Source of the DNA: Neolewinella xylanilytica | Lineage (GTDB): Bacteria > Bacteroidota > Bacteroidia > Chitinophagales > Saprospiraceae | Direction of reading: 5' to 3' | NCBI RefSeq assembly: GCF_002934605.1 | Contig: NZ_PTJC01000005.1 | Coordinates: 2,232,001 to 2,296,000, forward strand | Length of the DNA: 64,000 nucleotides | Program-made: the position numbers and the translations under genes | Notes under the pieces: model-generated | Seen by the model: the letters and a program-made list of their open reading frames with translations, nothing else | The model's database searches: none | Told to the model about the DNA's origin: nothing | Shown: positions 1 through 7,815 of the stretch, piece after piece | How positions within the stretch are numbered: position 1 is the first letter of the stretch | How the letters are laid out: the number at the start of each line of letters is the position of its first letter

Positions 1-309
1 AACGATCTGTGCGACTGCGATTATCAGCACTCCGATATCCATCACCTGGTCACGCAAGTCAATAAGTTTATGGGCTTCGTGTCCCGCCTGTTTTCTCAGA
101 TCCGGCAGCTGGATTACCACGAGATCGCCACGCCCACCATCATCAACAACCGCAGCTATGGGCGTATGGACAATAGCAACGCCGCCCAACCTATTCGTCC
201 TACGGTTCGCCCGGCCGGTGCTTCCTTGCGAATTACCACCCGCAACCACCCGCGCGATTCTTCGCAGGATAACCATGCCGGAGACTCGGATGGCTGGGGA
301 TTGAAATGA
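1..309 (+). CDS. C-terminal end of an uncharacterised protein (5' truncated by window edge)
   Basis: An open frame runs from base 1 to a TGA at 307-309 and gives 102 residues. The start lies upstream of the window. The first part contains a short Cys/His-containing stretch (CDCDYQHSDIHH) and an amphipathic segment. The tail is rich in Asn, Arg, Pro and Asp and looks disordered. No domain is recognisable. It ends 6 bases before the GTG of the M23 gene on the same strand, so the two may be co-transcribed. It could also be a non-coding frame, but no competing plus-strand frame fills this interval. Confidence 0.45.
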   Translation, partial: NDLCDCDYQHSDIHHLVTQVNKFMGFVSRLFSQIRQLDYHEIATPTIINNRSYGRMDNSNAAQPIRPTVRPAGASLRITTRNHPRDSSQDNHAGDSDGWGLK

Positions 310-315
310 TCTCTC

Positions 316-1623
316 GTGAGCAGCCGTCGCAAAATCAGCATCCATAGCTCCTCCGCTACCTCACCGCGGCGCGGATTTCGGATTCGGGTGACGGGCCTGG
401 TCTTACTGGGCGTCGGGGTCGTCATCGCCGGATGGCTGCTGGTGCGCGCGGCGGGCAGCGCAACGGGCCAACCGGAGGCCGAAGTCGAACAGCAGGCGGG
501 CGACGGAGCGCAGGTAAAAAGTCCGCCCCAAACCGCCATCTCCGACGGAGTCATCCGGCAAGATGTAGCGCTGCCGGAGCTGCTCGCCAAATTCAATATC
601 GGCCCGGAGGTGAGCGCTACCCTCCTGGCCCATCCGGCCGTTCCCCCCGACCTGACCGTCCGTTCCGGCACGCTTTATCGGGTGGAATACGGTACCGATC
701 CTGGCGGCCCGGCCCGGGTACTGACCTTCGAGCGGGACGACACGACACTGCTCAGTCTGCGCTTCCAGCCCTATGCGCACGTCACCGCTATTCCCCGCGA
801 AGTGACCGTTCACGAGGTACGGTACGCCGGGATCATTACGGAGAATTTCTGGGTGTCTATCCTGGAAAGCGATCGGCTGCACCACACCCTGTTGCCGGTC
901 GTTGAGGAGGCACTCAAGTGGACGGTGGACCTATTTCACCTGCGCCCCGGCGACCGCTACAAACTGATCTACGATGAGGAACGCCGTGACGGACGCCCCA
1001 TCGGCGTCAAGGCGCTGAAGGCGGTGGAAATTGAAACACCCGGACAAGCCTACCGCGTATTTGGAATTGGCGCGGCGGACGCACCGGCCTACGTGGATTA
1101 CTACGGCGGTACCCTGCGCCGGCAATTCCTCCGGGCGCCGGTCAAGTTCGGGATCGTTTCCTCGCGGTTCAATCCCCAGCGCCGCCACCCCGTGACGGGG
1201 GAAATTAGGCCCCACGGCGGTACGGACTTTGCGGCGCCGGAAGGAGCACCTATTTACGCCCTGGCTTCGGGCCGCATTACCCGGCGGGCGGAAGATCCCA
1301 ACAATGGAAAGTACGTAGAGCTATCCCACGACGGGCGCTTCCGTACCATGTACCTGCACATGAGCAGTTTCGGACCCGGTACGGAGATCGGTACGCCTTT
1401 ACAACAGGGAGACGTGATCGGTTTCGTCGGGTCGACCGGTTTATCTACCGGACCGCACGTCTGCCTGCGCTTCCGGGATCGAGGCGTGGAGAAGGACTTT
1501 TTGCAGTACCGCGACGAAGCGGTGATTGCTTCCGGAGTGGGGGTGACCGGCCACTTTACCGACCGGCGGGATTCTCTACTGGATATTCTGGATAGCCTGG
1601 AGTACGAAGAGATAATTTTTTAG
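316..1623 (+). CDS. Membrane-anchored M23 (LytM-type) peptidase-like protein with HxC in place of HxH
   Basis: This 435-residue protein uses a GTG start and has one N-terminal membrane anchor at about residues 24-45, so the rest should be periplasmic. The C-terminal third is a LytM/M23 domain, the family that cleaves peptidoglycan cross-bridges or acts as an amidase activator. The first zinc motif is intact (H300-GGT-D304), and a further His lies at H348. The usual second motif HxH reads H381-V-C383, so one expected zinc ligand is Cys. I recall similar HVC versions in other Bacteroidota M23 proteins, but whether they are active is unclear to me. The gene precedes the ubiquitin-like operon by 120 bases on the same strand. 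A functional link is possible but not shown. Confidence 0.88.
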   Translation: MSSRRKISIHSSSATSPRRGFRIRVTGLVLLGVGVVIAGWLLVRAAGSATGQPEAEVEQQAGDGAQVKSPPQTAISDGVIRQDVALPELLAKFNIGPEVSATLLAHPAVPPDLTVRSGTLYRVEYGTDPGGPARVLTFERDDTTLLSLRFQPYAHVTAIPREVTVHEVRYAGIITENFWVSILESDRLHHTLLPVVEEALKWTVDLFHLRPGDRYKLIYDEERRDGRPIGVKALKAVEIETPGQAYRVFGIGAADAPAYVDYYGGTLRRQFLRAPVKFGIVSSRFNPQRRHPVTGEIRPHGGTDFAAPEGAPIYALASGRITRRAEDPNNGKYVELSHDGRFRTMYLHMSSFGPGTEIGTPLQQGDVIGFVGSTGLSTGPHVCLRFRDRGVEKDFLQYRDEAVIASGVGVTGHFTDRRDSLLDILDSLEYEEIIF

Positions 1624-1743
1624 CGGGAGCGGTAACAATCGCTGAGGGGAAGCATAAAGGGATAACCGGTTTGCCAAAGGAAATAAGGTCCATGCCTACG
1701 GACGCCTTGCAAATGGTGGGTCACTTGCCAGAACAGCACAATA

Positions 1744-2973
1744 ATGTCACCAGGAAAAGAACAGTGGGATGAAGTGTATCGACTCCTCTCGTGGTGGGAT
1801 GCCGAAAAGGTAGCGGCCGCACGCGTGCTGGTAGTGGGCGCCGGTGCGCTGGGAAACGAGGTGCTCAAGAACCTGGCACTCCTTAATGTCGGACACATAT
1901 TCGTAGTCGATTTCGACGCGATCGAATACGGGAATCTTAGTCGGTCGGTCTTGTTTCGCCCGGGGGATGTTGGCCGGATAAAAGCGGAGGTAGCCGCCGA
2001 GCGGGTCCGGGATATTAATCCAAACTGCGAGGTCGGCTGGTTTAACGGAGACATCATCTACGATCTCGGCCTGGGATTCCTGCATACCATGGATGTCTTC
2101 ATCGGTTGCCTCGACAACCGCGTCGCCCGACTGCACCTGAACCGCTACGCCTACCGGTTGAACAAGACCTGGATCAACGGCGGTATCCTCAATCTGGCCG
2201 GTTCGCTGGACGTTTTTCAGCCCGGTGTTTCCTGCTACGAATGTGGCCTGCGGCCCCAGGAATGGCAGATCATTCGGTACCGACTGGGGTGTAACGACGT
2301 CGCCAAACGAAATGCCAACCAGGGCCGCCTGCCGACGACGCCCATTTCTTCCTCGATCATCGGGGCGATGCAGGTCCAGGAGGCTTTTAAAGTTATCTAC
2401 GGCAACCACGCCCAGTTGCTGAGCCGGCAGCGGTACTTCTACGACGGGCAGAGCAACGAAAGTAAATTCTATCCCGCCAAACCCCTCCAGGCGAATTGCC
2501 TGAGCCACTCCACCTGGGAAAATATCGTAGAAGCCGACATGCTTTCCGCGCGTATGTCCGTAAGGGAGCTCCTGGACGAACTGAGTCTTCTGCTGGACGT
2601 CGAAAGACCCCGCGTTCATCTGGAATACGACGTGGTGCTGGAATTGTACAGCGAGGATAGCCAGGTAGCCACTCCGGTGCTGTTGCCGCGCTTCCGAATT
2701 GACGAACAGACCTACCGAAACCACCAGTTCTCGGCGGGGGAAACGGTCCGTATACCGCCCGAAATGACGGTCAGTACACTGGACGAGACCTTCCCCCGGC
2801 CCGACGCCAGCCTGCTCGAGGTCGGCATCCCGCCCTGGCAGATCCTACAAGTAGAGGCGAATGACGAGATGCATTTCGTATCGCTCGGCGGTGATCGCGG
2901 AAGCTACTTCTCCCTGAATACGGTCGTGCCGGCGGAAGACCGAGCCATCCGCGCACCCATCCAAAATCTATAA
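1744..2973 (+). CDS. E1-like (ThiF/UBA superfamily) ubiquitin-like-protein activating enzyme with C-terminal beta-grasp-like tail
   Basis: This 409-residue protein belongs to the ThiF/MoeB/UBA family, which adenylates the C-terminus of a ubiquitin-like partner and, in E1 enzymes, transfers it to a Cys. Visible features are the nucleotide loop GAGALG at 32-37, the acidic and basic adenylation residues around D56-D58, N64 and R67, and a later LDN motif. A CxxC pair (C164, C167) is followed by C183. This spacing resembles eukaryotic UBA2-type E1s, where the later Cys is catalytic. Then comes PTTP (197-200) and the helix that follows it in E1s. The last ~130 residues are an extra domain ending in LLEVGIPPWQILQV (357-370), which resembles the closing motif of the neighbouring ubiquitin-like protein. 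It opens a six-gene operon, and the next gene starts 9 bases downstream. Confidence 0.93.
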   Translation: MSPGKEQWDEVYRLLSWWDAEKVAAARVLVVGAGALGNEVLKNLALLNVGHIFVVDFDAIEYGNLSRSVLFRPGDVGRIKAEVAAERVRDINPNCEVGWFNGDIIYDLGLGFLHTMDVFIGCLDNRVARLHLNRYAYRLNKTWINGGILNLAGSLDVFQPGVSCYECGLRPQEWQIIRYRLGCNDVAKRNANQGRLPTTPISSSIIGAMQVQEAFKVIYGNHAQLLSRQRYFYDGQSNESKFYPAKPLQANCLSHSTWENIVEADMLSARMSVRELLDELSLLLDVERPRVHLEYDVVLELYSEDSQVATPVLLPRFRIDEQTYRNHQFSAGETVRIPPEMTVSTLDETFPRPDASLLEVGIPPWQILQVEANDEMHFVSLGGDRGSYFSLNTVVPAEDRAIRAPIQNL

Positions 2974-2982
2974 TACCCAATT

Positions 2983-3270
2983 ATGTCAGACTTCCTCAAC
3001 ATTGTCGTACGCGTGATGCCCGGTGGCGAACAGCTCGACGTCGAATTACCGCGCTTTTCAACCGGTCAGGAGATACTCGAAGGATTGCTGAGTGAGAATG
3101 TTGCTCCGCGACAAACGCAGCAGGGTGAACCGCTTTTTTACGAGCTCATATCGAAGACGGGCAACGTGCGCATCGAAGATCATAAGACGCTGCATGACCT
3201 CGGCATACACGATGGCGAAACCATACTCCTGGTTCCCGATCTGGTGGCTGGTAGCCGTATTGACCGCTAA
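2983..3270 (+). CDS. Ubiquitin-like (YukD/EsaB-like beta-grasp) protein, candidate modifier
   Basis: This 95-residue protein lies between the E1 and E2 genes. The pattern fits a ubiquitin fold: an N-terminal hairpin rich in Val/Leu (residues 5-22), a helix at about 26-38, and the hallmark closing strand LHDLGIHDGETILLV at 70-84, as in YukD/EsaB-type ubiquitin-like proteins. There is no C-terminal Gly-Gly. The chain ends DLVAG-SRIDR, with a single Gly at position 90 followed by five residues. If it is conjugated, either a non-canonical C-terminus is used or the tail is first removed, plausibly by the JAB enzyme encoded downstream. The fold call rests on pattern and position. Its use as a modifier is inferred from the flanking E1 and E2 genes. 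Confidence 0.87.
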   Translation: MSDFLNIVVRVMPGGEQLDVELPRFSTGQEILEGLLSENVAPRQTQQGEPLFYELISKTGNVRIEDHKTLHDLGIHDGETILLVPDLVAGSRIDR

Positions 3271-3281
3271 ATCCGATACTC

Positions 3282-4028
3282 ATGCCGCGCCCGAACTACG
3301 ACTTCGATCATCCCATCTTCAAGACTAAACGCAATTGGCTGCTCTACGCCAAGGAACATGTGGACCTGTGGGACCTTCAGGAAAACAGTGACGTCATTGA
3401 GTGGACGGTACAGTCCACCGTAGGTTCTCTCGAGATTCCCACGGTCTACCACGTCACCTATCATTTACGGACGATAACGGGTATTGACGCAGAGGCCCAA
3501 CCGATTTACGGTGACCGGCACGTAATGGAGCTGACTATTCCCACCCGTTATCCGCTGGTCCCGGCCTCGATCTTCATGCGTACCGACGTCTGGCACCCCA
3601 ATATCCAGTCGGTCGGTCGGTTCAAAGGCAAGATCTGCGGGAACGTCAATAGCTATGGGATCGATTACAGCCTTCGCCAGCTGGTGTTGCGGGTTGGAGA
3701 GATCCTGCAGTACAAAAACTATCTGGCGGATTTCGTGCCTCCCTACCCGGAAGACCCCAAAGTGGCGGAATGGGTGAAGGCCTACGGTGAACCGCGTAAT
3801 ATCGTCAACCGCAAGGAGGGTATTTTTACCGACGACCAGCCCCTGATTCGACCGATCGTGCGGGCCGCGGTACCGCCACCCGCCGATACCCCCGTCAGAT
3901 CGGAAATGGACCGGCCGGAAGACAAGCCGGCCCCCCAGATTCGTATTGGGAAACGTACGCAGGTCCCCGACCCCCCGCGGCGGACCATTCGCATCGGCGG
4001 TAACCACGCCAAGCAGGATAAATCATGA
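3282..4028 (+). CDS. E2-like (UBC-fold) ubiquitin-like conjugating enzyme
   Basis: This 248-residue protein has the core signature of ubiquitin-conjugating enzymes. A strand carries YPLVPASIFMRTDVW, the HPN motif follows at 105-107, and the probable active-site Cys is C119 in GKICGNV. The HPN-to-Cys spacing is 12 residues against about 8 in typical eukaryotic E2s, so there is a short insertion. An all-helical C-terminal half follows (YSLRQLVLRVGEILQ onward). Residues after about 170 form a Pro- and Arg-rich tail that includes two similar short motifs, IRIGK and IRIGG. The enzyme would accept the modifier from the E1 as a thioester and pass it to targets. Its stop overlaps the next start (ATGA), so translation is probably coupled. 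Confidence 0.93.
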   Translation: MPRPNYDFDHPIFKTKRNWLLYAKEHVDLWDLQENSDVIEWTVQSTVGSLEIPTVYHVTYHLRTITGIDAEAQPIYGDRHVMELTIPTRYPLVPASIFMRTDVWHPNIQSVGRFKGKICGNVNSYGIDYSLRQLVLRVGEILQYKNYLADFVPPYPEDPKVAEWVKAYGEPRNIVNRKEGIFTDDQPLIRPIVRAAVPPPADTPVRSEMDRPEDKPAPQIRIGKRTQVPDPPRRTIRIGGNHAKQDKS

Positions 4029-5686
4029 TTAGCCGCGCGAGCCTTCCGGGGCCGGCACGATGTATTTGGACGGTCCTGATGGTTACGCTCCTTACGGCTA
4101 CCAGTAGCGTCGTGGCTACGGCCCAGCAATTCTCCATCGTGAAAAATGCCCGGGTTGACATTATGGACGGTAATTATCGACGGGGTGAATTGATTTATGA
4201 TGTCTACGTTTTGGATGCCGATCGAATGGAAGACAACACCTACGATTTCCGGGGGGCCGAGCAGGCGCGTATTCGTGTCGACCTACGCGTAGAAGCCAGA
4301 AACGACAAATGGGGCGAACGGATGCGTGTCGGTATCAGCTCGCGGGCTTTTGCCCAGCACCAGCCCGTTTTCTGGAAGGCCGTAGGCCCGCGGGACGTAA
4401 TCCTGGATACGGCGAGCCCCGTCCATCGGCTGACCTTCGAAGCTACGCGGGAGGGTACCTCGAATTACTTTCTCCCGTTTACTTTTCTGGATACCGAGGA
4501 GGAGAATTGGCAGCAATCGTCGGACTGGTATTTGTCAACCGCGACCAAAAACCGCATCGCTGTTCCCCGGATCACCGTCCGCGGACTGGGTACCAAGCCG
4601 GAATTTGACTGGGACGCCATAACCGCCAATACCGGCAGCCTGATTGCATTCGTGAATAATCCGGAATCCGACACCGACATGGTTACCGAGGGAAGGAGCC
4701 TGCTAGCGAAACGGATTAGTAACGACGTTAAAAGACTGATCTACGGTGACCGGGGAAAAGCCGGTGTCGAGGAATTCGTTGACCTGTACGAAAAGCACGT
4801 AGGGAAAGGCATCGATGCAATCGACGATAACGTGGCCATGAGCAAGCGGCATTTGGCTACCCTCACCGTTGATCCAAAGCCGGAACCGAATCCAAAACCC
4901 AAGCCGGGTCCCGCTCCCAACTATCGGACTGGCATAGCGGCGATCAATTTAGCGCTGCAGCAGGGCGATACCGCGGAGGCGCGTCGCGTCATCGAGCAAT
5001 TCGGAGATCTGCACCCGGAGGAGGTGCTTCCGCTCCGCGATAGCCTGGTTTGCTGGCTGCCCGCGACGTATCGCGTACTTGACCGCAGCGGCGAAAAGGA
5101 ACGGATCGAGCTAGTCAATTTTCTGGCGCCGGCCTACTACGATGTGTTTGCGGGGCGGTTAGCGATCGATGATTCGTTGCTGGCCAAGCAAAAACTGCTG
5201 GAGGTGGTGGTATTGCGCAGCGAACCGATGGCGCTCGAGGTAGTAGACAAGCAATGCCCCACAAAATCGGTCCTCATTTCCTTGGAGAATCTGATGAGCG
5301 CCGAGATGATCGGCGACACCCTGAATGGTGTGTACCACATTCGCTTTCGCGGGGGAAAGAAGCCATACGGACTGCAGCTGGTTGCCACCGACGGTTCCGA
5401 TCGCTCCTGGTCGCGGAAGGGTATTCAGGAAAATGAGGTCATTCTGACGCGCGATAGCCTGCAGGCAGCCGGCCTGGCGGGTCCCTGGCGCGCCGAAGCC
5501 TTCAGTACCGGTTCCGATAGCCCGGTGCCGGTTTCCGGTCGGGAGATTGTGATTCCTGCGAAGCCCACCCCGGCCTGGATTCTTCCGGCGCTGACGGTGC
5601 TGGCCCTTGGCGGAGTGGCTCTCTTATTGCTCTACATCATCCGGAGGGGCGGTAGCCGCCATCCAACCATATTCGATGAGGGATGA
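4025..5686 (+). CDS. Single-pass periplasmic protein of the ubiquitin-like operon, function unknown
   Basis: This 553-residue protein has a Sec signal peptide (about residues 12-34), a large extracytoplasmic part, one C-terminal transmembrane helix (about 518-541) and a short basic cytosolic tail. A Pro/Lys linker (PEPNPKPKPGPAP) near residue 290 separates an N-terminal beta-rich domain from a helical segment. Before the membrane is a beta domain with RFRGGKKPYGLQL at about 440-452. It aligns by eye with the same region of the downstream JAB protein (TFHGGHPPYMLLF), including the preceding SLENLM versus TLDNLL and the following helix. No catalytic motif is visible. It overlaps both neighbours by 4 bases. 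I infer an envelope sensor or scaffold role, but the family is not recognised. Confidence 0.85.
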   Translation: MISRASLPGPARCIWTVLMVTLLTATSSVVATAQQFSIVKNARVDIMDGNYRRGELIYDVYVLDADRMEDNTYDFRGAEQARIRVDLRVEARNDKWGERMRVGISSRAFAQHQPVFWKAVGPRDVILDTASPVHRLTFEATREGTSNYFLPFTFLDTEEENWQQSSDWYLSTATKNRIAVPRITVRGLGTKPEFDWDAITANTGSLIAFVNNPESDTDMVTEGRSLLAKRISNDVKRLIYGDRGKAGVEEFVDLYEKHVGKGIDAIDDNVAMSKRHLATLTVDPKPEPNPKPKPGPAPNYRTGIAAINLALQQGDTAEARRVIEQFGDLHPEEVLPLRDSLVCWLPATYRVLDRSGEKERIELVNFLAPAYYDVFAGRLAIDDSLLAKQKLLEVVVLRSEPMALEVVDKQCPTKSVLISLENLMSAEMIGDTLNGVYHIRFRGGKKPYGLQLVATDGSDRSWSRKGIQENEVILTRDSLQAAGLAGPWRAEAFSTGSDSPVPVSGREIVIPAKPTPAWILPALTVLALGGVALLLLYIIRRGGSRHPTIFDEG

Positions 5687-7815
5687 GGTGGATGAATCAC
5701 ATGGCGGATGCCTGCTGGATGCCATTCTGTTGGCTGGGATGCCTTGGTCTGGCTGGGGCACCACTTTTGGCGCAACGGGCCGAACTATTCGAATACCGCG
5801 TTCAACCTACCGAGGAAACGGTTGACTATACAATTTACTTTACCACCGCGTTTCACTACCCCGATGCACTCCCTCCAAAAAGTGCTGTCTCCGCCGAACG
5901 CCAGGACACCACACGGGTACGACTCTGGCTGGGTGATTATCGTGTCAGCGGCCCTGATTCCGCCGTGGCCGCAATGATCAGCGTCCGCGTAACCTTACCG
6001 GAAACCATACCTGGCGAAACGATCTTCCTAAGTAGCCTGATGCGGGAAGGAAGCACGCCGGCCTTTCCGGCCAGGATCGGCGATCGGGTCGCGGAAACCG
6101 GTAGCGTGACCATTTCCTACGCCGGGCGGGAGGTCACGCGGACCATCATTGGTTTCGCGCATACGATTGATCCTCCCCAACCGTCGCCCAAGTTGGTACT
6201 TAACAAAGAGGAGGGCGCGTTTCCTTCTTCCCCCCCGGCCGGTTCGACGAAACCCAGCCAACGGGAAGAAGCCTACCAACTGGATTACCGGCAATTATCT
6301 CCAGAAGCCTTCATCAAGAAGTGGCCCGGTCAGCGGTCGCTTGTCCGTAGCGCCCTAGAACGGATTCCCTTGCGGGCCCAAGTGGAAGAAATTGCTACGA
6401 ACGTTTACGAACTGCGACTTCCGTACGTACGGGCCGCTCGAATCGATTCCGTTACGGGCGGACAGCGATACAGTATACTTGCCGACGAAGCGGATCCCCC
6501 CCATGGTCACCGGTTCGTGGTGGAAGTGTCGGATACCGGGCTCTATCGCTTGCATCTTTCGGATACGACGAAGTACCAAGGATCGACCATCGTCACCCTG
6601 GATAATTTGCTCGCCGGCACCTTCGAGCAATCGGCAGACTCCGCAATCTTCACCTTCCACGGAGGGCACCCACCCTATATGCTCTTGTTCTTGCGTAACG
6701 GAGCGCCCATTACCGATTACGAACTAGGCAATGACACCGTATGGCACGCTGACCTGGCTTCGCTCAGGACGCTAATCGGTACGGCAGGCTCCTACGGCAT
6801 GCAGTTGACGGATAGCCAGCGATCGGTGACCTGGAATTTTGGTGGGGCCCAATTACAACTTGAGCCACCCCACCGACCGCTTACTGATTTTCGCGTTCCA
6901 TTGGCCGTACTAGCCGCGCTAGTGTTGTTCGGTGTTGGATATGGCTTACATAAGCGTCGGCAAAAAAGGCGGGGCCGGCTAATTCGCGAAAAGCTGCAAA
7001 CCGAGGCATCCCGACTGAGCCACAATAGTGGGAGCTATCCTTCCGAGTCAGTAGTTGGATCCATAGCAAATGGTACGCGCTTAAGGGAAAACCGACGTCC
7101 GGCAACCGTACCGGTAGGCTTTCGGGTAACGAAACGGGATGTCCGGGACCGCTTCAACGGACGCTTCAATCCCGATGAAACTCCCGACCAATTCCTATCC
7201 CTTGACCTGGCCGAATTATGGTCCGCCTCACGCGTGTCGGAGCTGCTCTTCGGGAAAGTGGCCATCGCTGCCCTGGATAGCTTTTTGCGCAAAGAAAATA
7301 TAGATAAAATCATTGCCGCCGGCCGTAACGAAGCGGGCGAAAGTTGGGAACGAAACGAAGATATTCCGGAAATCGGCGGTATGCTCATGGGACAGTACCA
7401 ACCTGATGCCAACGGCCAGCGCTACCGGGTATCCGTGGAGCAGTTCATACCCCTGGCCGCCCGGGTTCAAAACCTGGTTAAAATGGAGATCGATCCCATG
7501 AGCCTGGCTCGTGACCTGAGTCAGGCCCAGGACGATCATCCACATCTTACGGTAGTAGGCTGGTTTCATACCCACCCCGGCCATGGCCTCTTTCTTTCCC
7601 AGCCGGACCTAAAGGTGCAGTACAACCACTTCCGGAAGCCTTACCATTTCGCGATGGAAATCGACAGTTTGACGAATCAACTCGAAACAGCCTTTTTTAC
7701 CTACATGCCCAATGAGCGCATGAATAACCGCGACACGCGCCGGCACGACCGCGGCTGGTTCTCCTGGACGGAAATCGAAAAATTCAGTCGGCAACAGACT
7801 AATTCTCTACCATGA
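5683..7815 (+). CDS. Transmembrane JAB/JAMM (MPN+) isopeptidase with periplasmic ectodomain
   Basis: This 710-residue protein starts with a signal peptide, has about 370 residues of ectodomain, a transmembrane helix at about 405-424 followed by a strongly basic stop-transfer stretch, and then a cytosolic linker and JAB domain. The zinc site is complete: E563 in PEIGGMLMG and H629-x-H631-(x)7-S639-xx-D642, the canonical JAMM arrangement of ubiquitin/SAMP/Ubl-removing proteases. It should process the ubiquitin-like precursor or remove it from targets at the inner face of the membrane. The ectodomain before the membrane (around 300-400) resembles that of the preceding 553-residue protein. JAB proteins of comparable bacterial systems known to me are soluble, so this membrane tether is unusual. 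ATGA overlaps join it to both neighbours. Confidence 0.94.
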   Translation: MRWMNHMADACWMPFCWLGCLGLAGAPLLAQRAELFEYRVQPTEETVDYTIYFTTAFHYPDALPPKSAVSAERQDTTRVRLWLGDYRVSGPDSAVAAMISVRVTLPETIPGETIFLSSLMREGSTPAFPARIGDRVAETGSVTISYAGREVTRTIIGFAHTIDPPQPSPKLVLNKEEGAFPSSPPAGSTKPSQREEAYQLDYRQLSPEAFIKKWPGQRSLVRSALERIPLRAQVEEIATNVYELRLPYVRAARIDSVTGGQRYSILADEADPPHGHRFVVEVSDTGLYRLHLSDTTKYQGSTIVTLDNLLAGTFEQSADSAIFTFHGGHPPYMLLFLRNGAPITDYELGNDTVWHADLASLRTLIGTAGSYGMQLTDSQRSVTWNFGGAQLQLEPPHRPLTDFRVPLAVLAALVLFGVGYGLHKRRQKRRGRLIREKLQTEASRLSHNSGSYPSESVVGSIANGTRLRENRRPATVPVGFRVTKRDVRDRFNGRFNPDETPDQFLSLDLAELWSASRVSELLFGKVAIAALDSFLRKENIDKIIAAGRNEAGESWERNEDIPEIGGMLMGQYQPDANGQRYRVSVEQFIPLAARVQNLVKMEIDPMSLARDLSQAQDDHPHLTVVGWFHTHPGHGLFLSQPDLKVQYNHFRKPYHFAMEIDSLTNQLETAFFTYMPNERMNNRDTRRHDRGWFSWTEIEKFSRQQTNSLP

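Noticed and set aside
1744-2973. Assignment as MoeB/ThiF for molybdopterin or thiamine synthesis
   Set aside because: Neighbouring E2 and JAB genes, the catalytic-type C183 and the extra C-terminal domain fit an E1 of a Ub-like cascade better; no cofactor-synthesis genes are nearby.
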